Assembly: GCF_014192645.1 (NCBI RefSeq)
Contig: NZ_JACHYE010000005.1
Span: 62,001-126,000, forward strand
Origin: Herbaspirillum sp. Sphag64
GTDB taxonomy: Bacteria > Pseudomonadota > Gammaproteobacteria > Burkholderiales > Burkholderiaceae_D
Direction of reading: 5' to 3'
DNA: 64,000 nt
In this document: positions 39,291 to 48,337 of the stretch, one piece after another
Numbering within the stretch: position 1 is the stretch's first letter
How the letters are laid out: every line of letters starts with the position of its first letter
Notes under the pieces: model-generated
What the model was told of the DNA's origin: nothing
The model's input: only the letters and a program-made list of their open reading frames with translations
Databases searched by the model: none
Program-made: the position numbers and the translations under genes

Positions 39291-40553
39291 ATGACCACTT
39301 CCCCTGCTGCATCCCGTTCGCACTCGTACTCCTATTTCTGCCCCTGTCCGCGCGGGCTGGAAATCGCGCTGGCCGAAGAACTCAATGAAATTGCCGCTTA
39401 TGCCGGCCCGGCTGCCGCACTCAAGGTGCACAATCAGGTCCCGGGCGGCGTGCATTGCTCAGGCACGATACTGGGCGCGTATCAGCTCAATCTGCGCTCG
39501 CGCATTGCCAGCCGCGTGCTGCTGCGACTGGCCCACGGCTCCTACAAGAACGAAAACGATATCTACGATCTGACGCTGGAACAGGAATGGGAGAACTGGT
39601 TCCAGGTCTCCCATACCATTCGGGTCGACGTGACCGCCGTCAAATCGCCGCTGCGCAGCCTGGAATTTGCCACCCTGAAGATCAAGGATGCCATCTGCGA
39701 TCGCTTCCGCGAGCGCTTTGACGAACGGCCTTCGGTCAATACCAAGACCCCGGATATGCGCATCTCGGGCTTCCTTGACGCCCATAATTTCACGCTGTAT
39801 CTGGATACCTCCGGCGAGGCCCTGTTCAAGCGCGGTTGGCGCGAAGACACCGGTGACGCACCATTGCGCGAAAATCTGGCCGCCGGTCTGCTACGGACCA
39901 GTGGCTGGAAGCCCGGTATGGTGCTGTTTGATCCCATGTGCGGCTCCGGCACCATTCTGGCCGAGGCGGCACAGATGCTGGCGGGCATTCCTCCAGGCGC
40001 ACGCCGGCGTTTTGCATTTGAGAAATTCGACAACTTCGACGCCGATGCCTGGCTGGCCATCAAGGGCGACTTCAAGCCACAGGCGCTACCCTCCGTTCCC
40101 ACCATTTTTGGCAGCGATATTTCCGGCGATATGGTCAATATTGCACGCAACAACCTGCGCAAGGCCGGCATCCAGTTCGAGGTACCGCTCAAGCAGATCG
40201 AAGCACAAGAGGTCAAGCCACCACTGGATGCCAACGGCAATCCGGCAGTCGGCATCATGCTGACCAATCCGCCCTATGGCGAGCGTATCGGCGTGCGTGG
40301 GGACAGTGCGCTGCCCACCGAGGAATTGTTTGCCTCATTTTTCAGCGCCTTTGGCACCACACTCAAGCAGCGCTTTGCTGGCTGGAGCGTGTTCCTGTTC
40401 TCCGCCGATCTGGGCTTGCCCAAGCTGCTGCGACTCAAAGAAGCACGCAAGACCCCCTTCTTCAACGGGGCACTGGAATGCCGTTTGTTCCGTTTTGACA
40501 TGGTAGAAGGCTTCAACCGCCGCGAAGCTGCCAAACCGAAGACTGAGTCATAA
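39291..40553 (+). CDS. THUMP-domain RNA methyltransferase (RlmL N-terminal / RlmKL-like)
   Basis: This 420-residue protein resembles the m2G methyltransferase half of RlmL, which modifies G2445 of 23S rRNA. It has an N-terminal ferredoxin-like/THUMP region (about 10-170) and a Rossmann methyltransferase with DPMCGSGTILAEAA (SAM binding), GSDISGDMV and the catalytic LTNPPYGERIG. The RlmK half found in E. coli RlmKL is absent, as is common outside gammaproteobacteria. The ATG at 39291 is preferred over the ORF start at 39261, which lacks a ribosome site. Confidence 0.9.
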   Translation: MTTSPAASRSHSYSYFCPCPRGLEIALAEELNEIAAYAGPAAALKVHNQVPGGVHCSGTILGAYQLNLRSRIASRVLLRLAHGSYKNENDIYDLTLEQEWENWFQVSHTIRVDVTAVKSPLRSLEFATLKIKDAICDRFRERFDERPSVNTKTPDMRISGFLDAHNFTLYLDTSGEALFKRGWREDTGDAPLRENLAAGLLRTSGWKPGMVLFDPMCGSGTILAEAAQMLAGIPPGARRRFAFEKFDNFDADAWLAIKGDFKPQALPSVPTIFGSDISGDMVNIARNNLRKAGIQFEVPLKQIEAQEVKPPLDANGNPAVGIMLTNPPYGERIGVRGDSALPTEELFASFFSAFGTTLKQRFAGWSVFLFSADLGLPKLLRLKEARKTPFFNGALECRLFRFDMVEGFNRREAAKPKTES

Positions 40554-40563
40554 TCTCCCTGGA

Positions 40564-40604
40564 GCGGGGGCGATTGTCAATTCATACGAGACAATCAATC
40601 CCGC
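40564..40604. other. Hairpin after the rRNA methyltransferase gene
   Basis: GATTGTC and GACAATC pair around an 11-base loop, and outside them GCGGG pairs with CCCGC across small bulges. It sits 11 bases after the stop codon and could stabilise the mRNA or end it; there is no T-run. Confidence 0.45.
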
Positions 40605-40688
40605 TGTCCCACATTTATTCCCCTCCTGCTTTTGCTTACAGTGTCTCCATCGAAGCCAATGTCGGCTTCTCTCAACTCTGGAGCCATC

Positions 40689-41111
40689 ATGCCCACCACT
40701 ACCTTCAATACCAAAGCCGATTACGCTGCCTTCCTGCTGCGCGTGACGACTGGTCTGTTTTTTCTGATCCACGCCGGTCTCAAGATTTTTGTCTTTACCT
40801 TGCCAGGTACCGTCGCTTTTTTTGAATCGCTGGGCTTGCCGGGTGTAATGGCGTATCTAGTGATTCTGTTGGAAGTCGTCGGCGGTCTGGCACTGGTACT
40901 GGGCATTTACGCTGACCTGGTGGCAATTCCACTGGCAATCGACCTGCTGGGTGCGATTATCACGGTCCATGCGAAAAATGGCTTCTTCTTCAATAATCCA
41001 AACGGCGGCTGGGAGTATCTGGCAATGTGGATCGTGGCCCTGATTTCCATCACCCTGCTCGGCAATGGCGCCTTCGCGCTGCAACGTCGGGGTGGAAAAA
41101 GCGCCGCATAA
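40689..41111 (+). CDS. DoxX-family membrane protein
   Basis: This 140-residue protein has four hydrophobic segments and the DoxX pattern: FLLRVTTGLFFLIHAGLKI near the start, AYLVILLEVVGGLALVLGIY and FFFNNPNGGWEYLAMWIVALI. DoxX proteins are small inner-membrane proteins, some linked to redox or sulfur chemistry; the role here is not known. ATG 40689 follows GGAG; the upstream 19 codons are not conserved. It lies upstream of the dioxygenase gene. Confidence 0.88.
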   Translation: MPTTTFNTKADYAAFLLRVTTGLFFLIHAGLKIFVFTLPGTVAFFESLGLPGVMAYLVILLEVVGGLALVLGIYADLVAIPLAIDLLGAIITVHAKNGFFFNNPNGGWEYLAMWIVALISITLLGNGAFALQRRGGKSAA

Positions 41112-41164
41112 TGATGGTTTTCAGCGAAAGGTTTGCAGCCATTCGCCCCCTGAAAACCTTACCG

Positions 41165-41213
41165 CGTCATGTTTGCGTACATGACGTCTGATGTCCCCGG
41201 GGGCCTCGCCCCC
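41165..41213. other. Two hairpins between doxX-like and dioxygenase genes
   Basis: CGTCATGT pairs with ACATGACG (41165-41186), and GGGGGC pairs with GCCCCC (41199-41213) around a three-base loop. There is no T-run. They lie 24 bases before the dioxygenase ATG and could limit read-through or shape its leader. Confidence 0.45.
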
Positions 41214-41236
41214 GATCAACTTGTCGGAGTCTGATC

Positions 41237-42070
41237 ATGTCGACCACATTACCTTCCCTGTTTGTCTCACATGGCTCGCCAATGCTGGCCGTGGAGCCGG
41301 GCCGCACAGGGCCATTGCTGAACCAGATTGGACAGTACCTGCCGCGTCCCAAGGCAATCGTGGTGGTCTCTCCACATTGGTCTACACAAACCCCGAGGGT
41401 GGGCAATCTGCTCAAGCAGAAAGTGATTCATGATTTCGGTGGATTTCCATCGCAACTGTACACGCTGGACTACCCAGCCACTGGTGCTCCCGATCTAGCG
41501 ATGCGCATCGTCGCACTACTGCAGGATGCCGGACTACCGGCCCAGACCGACGATAGCTGGGGACTCGATCATGGCAGTTGGGTGCCACTGCGTTATCTGT
41601 ATCCACAGGCTGACATTCCCGTGTTGCAACTTTCGCTGCAGCCACAGATGCCACCGGCCTATCACTATCGTGTCGGTCAACTGCTTGCACCTTTGGCAAA
41701 AGAAGGCGTGCTGCTGATCGGTTCAGGCAGCTTTACCCACAATCTGCGCGAACTACAGCGCAATGCAGCTGAGTCCGATGGCAGTGATTCAGCACCGCAT
41801 ACGCTACAATTTTTGCACTGGTTCCTGCAACAGATGGAAGCGGGCAAACTGCAGGCATTGCTGGATTACCGCACCAGCGCGCCGCATGCAGTGCGCAACC
41901 ACCCTACCGATGAACACTTGCTGACGCTGTTCTTTGCCATGGGCGCGGCCGACGACTGGACCAGATTGCAGCATCTCGATACCGGTTCGACTTATCATAG
42001 TCTGCGCATGGATGCCTTTGCCTTTGGCAGTGGCGCCGCGTTACTGACGCCATTGACAGCCGCCGCCTAA
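41237..42070 (+). CDS. Class III extradiol ring-cleavage dioxygenase (LigB/DODA family)
   Basis: This 277-residue protein belongs to the LigB family, which cleaves catechol-type rings or, in the DODA branch (YgiD), L-DOPA. It shows the metal-binding histidines in FVSHGSPML and VSPHW, the DHGSWVPLRYLYP block and GSGSFTHNLREL. The substrate is not inferable. A LysR-type regulator gene starts 21 bases after its stop, on the same strand, so it is probably under that regulator. Confidence 0.9.
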   Translation: MSTTLPSLFVSHGSPMLAVEPGRTGPLLNQIGQYLPRPKAIVVVSPHWSTQTPRVGNLLKQKVIHDFGGFPSQLYTLDYPATGAPDLAMRIVALLQDAGLPAQTDDSWGLDHGSWVPLRYLYPQADIPVLQLSLQPQMPPAYHYRVGQLLAPLAKEGVLLIGSGSFTHNLRELQRNAAESDGSDSAPHTLQFLHWFLQQMEAGKLQALLDYRTSAPHAVRNHPTDEHLLTLFFAMGAADDWTRLQHLDTGSTYHSLRMDAFAFGSGAALLTPLTAAA

Positions 42071-42091
42071 CGATGAGATCGCACCAAGCAC

Positions 42092-42994
42092 ATGAATAAA
42101 CTGCGCGAAATCGAATGCTTTATTGCTGTCGCCGAGCTTGGTAGCTTCGTCAAGGCGGCTGATGCGCTCAATATCTCCAAGGCCGCGGTATCGCGTACCA
42201 TTCTTGAGCTGGAAGCCAGACTCGGCGCGCGCCTGATGCAACGCACGACGCGCCGTCTTTCGTTGACCGAAGCCGGAATCTTGTACCTGGAACGATGCAA
42301 GCAAATCGTCACCGCACTGGAAGAAGCCGATCAGGTCATCGGTGCCGGCATTTCCGATCCGACCGGATTGTTACGGATCAACGCGCCGCAGTCCTTTGGC
42401 GTACTGCACATGACGCGGGTCTGGCCCTGCCTGCTACAGCGCTATCCGGGAATACGGCTGGATATCACCCTCTCGGACCGGATCGTCGATATCGTCGAAG
42501 AAGGCTATGACCTCGCGATCCGTATTGCACAGTTACCCAATTCTTCACTGATTTATCGCAAGCTGGCTTCGACCCGGATTCTGCTGTGTGCCTCGCCAGA
42601 CTATCTGGAGCGCCACGGAACGCCACAACATCCGCATGATCTCAAGGATCATGCGGTGATGGGCTATACCTATTCACCTGACAAGGATGACTGGCAGTTC
42701 GAGGGCCCCGAGGGTTCAGTCAGTATCAAGACCAATGTCAGGATGCATGCCAATAACGGCGACACCTGCGCTGCTGCGGCAGTGGCTGGAATCGGCATTA
42801 CCCGCCAACCCAGCTTCATGCTCAGTGAACACATCCGTGCCGGCAGGCTGGTGCAGCTGATGCCGCAATACCGGTGTGGAGAACTGGGTATCTATGCGGT
42901 CTACCCGAGTCGCACCCACCTGCCGGCGAAGGTAAGGGCCACGATCGACTTTCTGGTGCACGCCTTCGAGGACGTGCAATGGGATCTGGAATAA
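42092..42994 (+). CDS. LysR-family transcriptional regulator
   Basis: The 300-residue regulator has an N-terminal winged helix-turn-helix (AVAELGSFVKAADALNISKAAVSRTILELEARLG) and a C-terminal effector domain of the periplasmic-binding type. It belongs to the large CrgA/AaeR-like group. It lies 21 bases after the extradiol dioxygenase gene on the same strand; a functional link is likely. The effector is unknown. Confidence 0.93.
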   Translation: MNKLREIECFIAVAELGSFVKAADALNISKAAVSRTILELEARLGARLMQRTTRRLSLTEAGILYLERCKQIVTALEEADQVIGAGISDPTGLLRINAPQSFGVLHMTRVWPCLLQRYPGIRLDITLSDRIVDIVEEGYDLAIRIAQLPNSSLIYRKLASTRILLCASPDYLERHGTPQHPHDLKDHAVMGYTYSPDKDDWQFEGPEGSVSIKTNVRMHANNGDTCAAAAVAGIGITRQPSFMLSEHIRAGRLVQLMPQYRCGELGIYAVYPSRTHLPAKVRATIDFLVHAFEDVQWDLE

Positions 42995-43023
42995 GCCTTT
43001 ATGTGGGCCTTCGAATTCGTGGC

Positions 43024-43908
43024 TTATTCAATATGTCCTACAGGATCCACATGCGTCATCACGTCAAGCACCTGATGCTGCTCCATCACCCGTTGCCGCG
43101 CCAGTGAAGCAATCGCATGACCGGCAGTGACGGTCTGATTGCCATCGAGCTCCAGATGCACATCGACGATGGTCAGATCACCCATCTTGCGGGTGCGCAA
43201 ATCATGTAGACCGAACACGCCCGGTGTCGCCAGCAAGGTCGCGCGAATCGCTTCTGACTCTTCTTCCGAGACGGCCTTGTCCATCAGATCGTTCAATGCC
43301 CGCCAAAAGAATAGCCAACCGGTACGTACGATCATCAAGCCAACCACCAATGCGGCAATCGGATCCAGCAAATGAAAGCCCAGCAGATTGCCGCCAATGC
43401 CGAGTGCTACTACCAGCGATGAAACCGCATCCGAACGCGCATGCCAGGCATTGGCTACCAGCATGCTGGAGCGCAGACGCTCAGCGATACGCAGCATGTA
43501 ACGGAACAACAGTTCCTTGCTGGCCAGCGTTGCCAGCGCCACCCAGAACGCAGCCATATGTACCGTCTGCGCCGCCGGTGCCTGCACCTTGAAATAGGCC
43601 GATATCAGCATGCCAGTACCGACCGCCAGCAATAGGGCTCCCAACGCCAGCGAGGCCGCGGTTTCAAAGCGCTGGTGACCGTACTGGTGATCTTCATCGG
43701 CTGGATTGCGGCTTTGTCTGGCCGCCAGCAACACGACAAAATCAGCCACCAGATCAGACAGCGAATGAACACCATCGGCAATCAGGGCTTGCGAGCCTGC
43801 AAACAGACCAGTCAATATCTGCAACGTAGTGAGAGTAACATTGACCACAATGCTGATCAGAGTGCTACGACGACCATCTTCGTAGCGCGCATGCGCGCTT
43901 TCCATCAT
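43024..43908 (-). CDS. Cation diffusion facilitator (CDF) family efflux protein
   Basis: This 294-residue CDF transporter exports divalent metals such as zinc, iron or cobalt in exchange for protons. It has six hydrophobic segments, with the metal-binding DGVHSLSDLVADF (TM2) and HARSDAVSSLVVALGI (TM5) pairs, DPIAALVVG and a cytoplasmic C-terminal domain. The start at 43908 has GGAAG just upstream; the first ATG of the open frame at 44103 lies in non-conserved sequence overlapping the divergent FapA-like gene. The specific metal cannot be told. Confidence 0.92.
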   Translation of the reverse strand: MMESAHARYEDGRRSTLISIVVNVTLTTLQILTGLFAGSQALIADGVHSLSDLVADFVVLLAARQSRNPADEDHQYGHQRFETAASLALGALLLAVGTGMLISAYFKVQAPAAQTVHMAAFWVALATLASKELLFRYMLRIAERLRSSMLVANAWHARSDAVSSLVVALGIGGNLLGFHLLDPIAALVVGLMIVRTGWLFFWRALNDLMDKAVSEEESEAIRATLLATPGVFGLHDLRTRKMGDLTIVDVHLELDGNQTVTAGHAIASLARQRVMEQHQVLDVMTHVDPVGHIE

Positions 43909-44068
43909 GTTTTCTTCCATCATTATCGTTTTAACAACACAGTGGCCGTGGTGAAACAGCCCTTGTACTAAATGGCAATTTACAGGATCATCTTGCCACA
44001 CAACAAAAAGCCTGAAGGTCTGCAGATCGATCCGTCGGGCTCCTGGATTGAGACTGTCGAGAAATAAC

Positions 44069-45691
44069 ATGGAACAAATCAGCCCGCAATCACTGTCGCT
44101 CAAATTCGACAGAGTCAGCGGTGTATTGACGGCAGTCTATACGCCAATGGAAGGTGCACTTCTTCCTAATCTGGTCCTCGTGAAACAGGCGCTTGAGGAC
44201 GGCAGATATACCAAACTGAGTATCGATGACGTTGCGATCAACTATTTCGTGGCCAGTGCCATGAGTGCAACGGAAACCGTCTCCATGAAGATCGGCGAGC
44301 GTCGTGACGGCGAGTATGTCCTCGAAGTCAGTAATGACCTGATGTCGGCCTACCTCACGCTAATCCCACCGCAAGGCGGCCGCGCCAAGGCAATCGAGGT
44401 ACTCACCGATATTCGCCTGCGCGGCATCATACACGGGATTTTGCACGACAAACTGCGCGCCGCCCTCAAAGAAGGTTCCTGCGACAAACTCCTCATTGCC
44501 CAAGGTGATGAGGCCGTAATGGGCACACCTGCTCGCTTCGAAAGCCTGCTCGATAGTGGCGAAGATGAGGAAGAAATCGACGACGATGCCATCATCAACT
44601 ATGCCGATATCAGCCATATGCTGCTCACCAATGTGGGCGATCCCGTGATGCGTCGCATCCCCACCGATCACGGCACTATTGGCATGAATATCAAAGGCGA
44701 GGAAGTCAATCCGCCGCCCGTGGCGGAAGTCGAATTCAACAAAGACTGCTCCGGTACCGAACTGCACCCGGACGACCCCAATCTCCTGATTGCAGCAATC
44801 GCCGGTCAGCCAACATTGATCTCCAACGGGGTGAAGATCAATCCGGTCGTCATTGTGGATGATATCGACCTCAGCACCGGCAATATGGAGTTCTCCGGCA
44901 CAGTCAAGGTCAAGGGTGATGTCAAGACCGGTATGCGTTTGCGCGTGACTGGCGATGTCTTCGTGCAGGGTACGGTAGAAGCCGCCGAGATTCAGGCTGG
45001 TGGCAATATCACTGTCAATGGCGGCATCATCGGCATGGCCGAGTCGCAGCCCGGTGGCACAGCCGTGTCGGCACGCTTGCATTGCGAAGGCTCGGTGCAG
45101 GCCCTGTTTGCCGAGAGCGCGGTGATTGAGGCACGCGAGTCCATCATGATCGCTGGTAATGCTCGACAATGCGACATGATGGCCGGCAATGAAATCATCG
45201 TCGGCAAAAACAACCCCAAACTGGGTCAGATCATCGGTGGTAAAGCACAGGCGACACTGACGGTCAAAGCCATTACATTGGGCTCACCGACAGGCAATCT
45301 GACCAAGATTCAGGTTGGACATGACCCTTATCTGGAAGAAAAGCTGCGTGATGCTGAACATAACTTCCAGAAAAAACTCGATGAGCTGGACCGCATCATC
45401 AAACAGATCGGCTATTTCAAGCAACATCCCGAAAAAAGCAGCCCGGCGCAGCATGAAGAAATCGAGCATCAGCGCAAGATCGTGGCGCAGGAAGTCAAGG
45501 ATCTGGTCGCGGTGCAGACCGAGATGAAAGAGGAATTGATTGCCGCCGATTCAGCCTCAGTGGTCGTCATCAAAGCGGTGTTTGAAGGGGTCGAAATCAA
45601 GATCGGACGTCAAACCTGGCCGATCCTCAGCAGCCTGGGTGGCGGCACGGCCCATTTGCAAGGTGGACGGATTGCCTTCGGCGGTAAATAA
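44069..45691 (+). CDS. FapA/DUF342-family protein
   Basis: The 540-residue protein belongs to DUF342/FapA, a family often linked to flagella, polar organisation or signalling. It has an N-terminal region (about 1-190) with a short acidic stretch (GEDEEEIDDDA), then the FapA core of parallel-beta repeats (NGVKINPVVIVDD, GTVKVKGDVKTGMRL, VTGDVFVQGTVEA, GGNITVNGGIIG). A coiled-coil helix follows at about 435-500. ATG 44069 is used; a TTG start at 44048 is less likely. It is divergent from the CDF gene. Confidence 0.88.
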   Translation: MEQISPQSLSLKFDRVSGVLTAVYTPMEGALLPNLVLVKQALEDGRYTKLSIDDVAINYFVASAMSATETVSMKIGERRDGEYVLEVSNDLMSAYLTLIPPQGGRAKAIEVLTDIRLRGIIHGILHDKLRAALKEGSCDKLLIAQGDEAVMGTPARFESLLDSGEDEEEIDDDAIINYADISHMLLTNVGDPVMRRIPTDHGTIGMNIKGEEVNPPPVAEVEFNKDCSGTELHPDDPNLLIAAIAGQPTLISNGVKINPVVIVDDIDLSTGNMEFSGTVKVKGDVKTGMRLRVTGDVFVQGTVEAAEIQAGGNITVNGGIIGMAESQPGGTAVSARLHCEGSVQALFAESAVIEARESIMIAGNARQCDMMAGNEIIVGKNNPKLGQIIGGKAQATLTVKAITLGSPTGNLTKIQVGHDPYLEEKLRDAEHNFQKKLDELDRIIKQIGYFKQHPEKSSPAQHEEIEHQRKIVAQEVKDLVAVQTEMKEELIAADSASVVVIKAVFEGVEIKIGRQTWPILSSLGGGTAHLQGGRIAFGGK

Positions 45692-45746
45692 TTCTGACAT
45701 CGCATGACTGAAATCACATTACTGTCGCCCCCCCACACACATCACC

Positions 45747-46142
45747 ATGTCTGCTTCACTCCCCTTGCTCGATAGCAATGCCCTGTGCGCACTGGCTAAA
45801 CGCAGTGCTGCCGTCACTGCCAGTTGTGATTGCACACAGGCTGTCACTGCGGGCTGGGTCAGTACACCACTCTCGTTTCCAGAACACTTGTTGCAGGACA
45901 TCGGCACCTTGCTGGCAGATCCCTACGATGAACCCAGCTTCAAGGAATATCATCCGGCCGGTACGCGCTACGAATCACCAGAAGCGCCGATCGCACCGCA
46001 ACACTTCCCGTACAACCGCTGTCAAGTCGCCGTCTGCACCCATTGCGGCCGCCATTACCTGCGTTACACCGAAGCAGGTGGCTACTTCGTCGATCGTCGC
46101 CTGCGCGCTCTGTACCGGGCCGATCTGGTGGTTGACGCCTGA
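45747..46142 (+). CDS. Conserved hypothetical protein with a CxxC motif
   Basis: I do not recognise a named family. The 131-residue protein has Cys pairs in CDC (about 27-29) and, near the C-terminus, a CTHCGRHYLRYTEAGGYFVDRRLR block, which suggests a metal-binding or nucleic-acid-binding turn. The middle is Pro- and acid-rich. It starts 56 bases after the FapA-like gene and ends just before a convergent LysR gene. Confidence 0.7.
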   Translation: MSASLPLLDSNALCALAKRSAAVTASCDCTQAVTAGWVSTPLSFPEHLLQDIGTLLADPYDEPSFKEYHPAGTRYESPEAPIAPQHFPYNRCQVAVCTHCGRHYLRYTEAGGYFVDRRLRALYRADLVVDA

Positions 46143-46168
46143 CCATGTAGCCTCCCGGCACGACCGGA

Positions 46169-47017
46169 TTAGCGCAGATACAACTCGCTGGCTAACAGAA
46201 TCTGCAGCAGACTATCGGCTGGCCGACTCAGCCGCCGTGCACCCAGCACCACATATTCCACCACAGGAAACACCGGCAGGCTGGCGTGATTGAGCGGTAG
46301 ACTCAGCTCGCGTGACATCATGGTTTGTGGCAACACCGTCAACCCCAGCCCACCACGCGCAGCCGCCATACAGCCAGCATGACTGCCACTGGTGCAGACA
46401 ATACGCCAATGGTACCCAGCCACACCCAGGGTATTGAGTACAGCCGCCCTAGTCACGCTCGGTTCCGGTAAGAGAATCAGCGGTAAGGGCTGGCTCAGAT
46501 CCACCACCGATTCCGGGCGTCCCAGCCACACCAGCGGCACGCGCAGGATGGGCTGACCACGCTGCTCGCCGGGCCAGCGTTTGCCGACAATCAGATCCAG
46601 ATCGCCATTATCAAAACGCCGATACAACTCGCTGGTCAGACCGATCGTGATTTCCAGCTCGACTTCAGGATGCTGATTACGAAATGCGGCCAGCATGTCT
46701 GGCAGTGGCCCCATGGCCAGATCGTCTGAGGTACCGAAGCGCACCCGTCCGCGCAGGCGCGGCGCGCTCAATTGCGCCTCGGCGCGGGCGTGCGCCTCGA
46801 GAATCAAGCGGGCGTGCACCAGCAGACTTTCGCCATCGGCGGTCAATGCCAGTGAATGGGTGTCGCGCACAAACAGCCTGCGGCCGGTGCTTTCTTCCAG
46901 TCGTCGAATGTGATCACTGACACTGGATTGGGTTAGCCCAAGCCGCCGGCCTGCTTCCGTGAAGCTGCTGGAGGTCGCAACGGTAACGAATGTCTTGAGC
47001 CAGATCGGGTTGAGCAT
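46169..47017 (-). CDS. LysR-family transcriptional regulator
   Basis: The 282-residue protein has the LysR helix-turn-helix (VATSSSFTEAGRRLGLTQSSVSDHIRRLEESTG) and an effector-binding domain. ATG 47017 begins the conserved MLNPIWLKTFVTV; the open frame to 47092 is not conserved. It is divergent from the SBF transporter gene, 192 bases apart, and a LysR-type dyad lies between them, so it probably controls that transporter. Confidence 0.92.
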   Translation of the reverse strand: MLNPIWLKTFVTVATSSSFTEAGRRLGLTQSSVSDHIRRLEESTGRRLFVRDTHSLALTADGESLLVHARLILEAHARAEAQLSAPRLRGRVRFGTSDDLAMGPLPDMLAAFRNQHPEVELEITIGLTSELYRRFDNGDLDLIVGKRWPGEQRGQPILRVPLVWLGRPESVVDLSQPLPLILLPEPSVTRAAVLNTLGVAGYHWRIVCTSGSHAGCMAAARGGLGLTVLPQTMMSRELSLPLNHASLPVFPVVEYVVLGARRLSRPADSLLQILLASELYLR

Positions 47018-47059
47018 AGCGCAGCGTCGGATTGCATGACAGTGAGAAAACCTTCGATC

Positions 47060-47074
47060 ATCGGCAATTCCGAT
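47060..47074. promoter_or_regulatory. LysR-type T-N11-A dyad between divergent lysR and transporter genes
   Basis: ATCGG and CCGAT form a perfect 5-base dyad with 5 bases between, containing T-N11-A. It lies 43 bases from the LysR start codon, the usual place for a LysR binding site. Confidence 0.45.
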
Positions 47075-47209
47075 AACAGTCAACGCGATCAAAGGGGTTC
47101 CCGATCATAGCAGGATTTCCTATCATGCAGGTCAGATCGCCTTACTGTGCCGGAACCAGTCCGCGCCTGCATCCTGTTTTCTTAATTTCTTATTCTTCGG
47201 TTGATCATC

Positions 47210-48217
47210 ATGAAACGTTTTCTCCCCGATACCTTTACGCTGCTTCTGCTGAGTACGGTGCTGCTGGCAACTATATTGCCCGCAACCGGCAGCTTCGAAC
47301 ATGTCATGCATCTGGCCAGCAATATCGCCATTGCACTGTTGTTCTTCCTGCACGGTGCAAGGCTGTCACGCGAGGCTGCGCTTTCTGGCTTTCGCCAGCC
47401 ACGCCTGCACCTGCTGACACTGTCCTGCACGTTCATTCTGTTTCCGGCGCTGGGCTTGCTGTTGCAGGCTGTGGCACCGGGCCTGCTGACGCCGCAACTG
47501 TGGCTGGGCGTTCTGTTTGTATGCACGCTGCCATCGACAGTACAGTCATCGATTGCCTTCACCTCGATTGCGCGCGGTAATGTCCCAGCTGCGATCTGTG
47601 GCGCTACCGCTTCAAATCTGCTGGGTATCATCATCACGCCTTTGCTGGTGACCTGGCTGCTGCATCGTCATCAGGATGGCAGTGACGGATTGCAGCAAGT
47701 CACCGGGATTTTGCTGCAACTGTTGCTCCCGTTTGTGCTTGGCAATGTCTTGCGGCCATGGATCGGTGAATGGGTGACGCGCAACAAGGGCTTGCTGGCG
47801 GTGGTCGATCGCGGCGGCATCCTGCTGGCCGTCTATGCGGCATTCAGTGCGGCCGTTGTACAAGGTGTATGGCATCTGTTTCCACCACAGCAGCTGGCGT
47901 TGCTGGTACTGGTCAATGCCATTCTGCTCGGCGGCGTGATCGTACTGACCACCTATGCCAGTCGTGCGCTGAGGTTTTCACGGCCGGATGAAATCGTGCT
48001 GGTATTTTGCGGTTCGAAAAAATCACTGGCGTCGGGGATTCCGATGGCATCAGTGTTGTTTGCCGGTAGCGGTGTGGGTATCGTGCTGTTGCCGATCATG
48101 GTATTCCACCAGATGCAACTGATGTTATGCGCAGCACTGGCGCGCCGCTATGCGGCAGGTACACCAGAGCCGGCGCATGGTGCCGAGGCAGAGCACTTGA
48201 CGGGCAAGCCAGTCTGA
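47210..48217 (+). CDS. SBF-like / bile-acid:sodium symporter family transporter
   Basis: This 335-residue membrane protein has about ten hydrophobic segments and matches the SBF-like group (YfeH-type), with NIAIALLFFLHGARLSRE, LFVCTLPSTVQSSIAFTSIARGN, ATASNLLGIIITPLL and FCGSKKSLASGIPMASVLF. Such proteins move organic anions with sodium; the substrate is unknown. The ATG at 47210 is used. The divergent LysR gene is the likely regulator. Confidence 0.9.
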   Translation: MKRFLPDTFTLLLLSTVLLATILPATGSFEHVMHLASNIAIALLFFLHGARLSREAALSGFRQPRLHLLTLSCTFILFPALGLLLQAVAPGLLTPQLWLGVLFVCTLPSTVQSSIAFTSIARGNVPAAICGATASNLLGIIITPLLVTWLLHRHQDGSDGLQQVTGILLQLLLPFVLGNVLRPWIGEWVTRNKGLLAVVDRGGILLAVYAAFSAAVVQGVWHLFPPQQLALLVLVNAILLGGVIVLTTYASRALRFSRPDEIVLVFCGSKKSLASGIPMASVLFAGSGVGIVLLPIMVFHQMQLMLCAALARRYAAGTPEPAHGAEAEHLTGKPV

Positions 48218-48337
48218 TTCTGGAGCGGCCGGGATAAGTAGCAGCAAAAACTGTATATCCAGATGCCAATATCTTCGTTCGCAGCACAGCAGGGACGCGT
48301 TAGTCTGCAGCTATTCTTTGCGACTACCGAGGTATTC

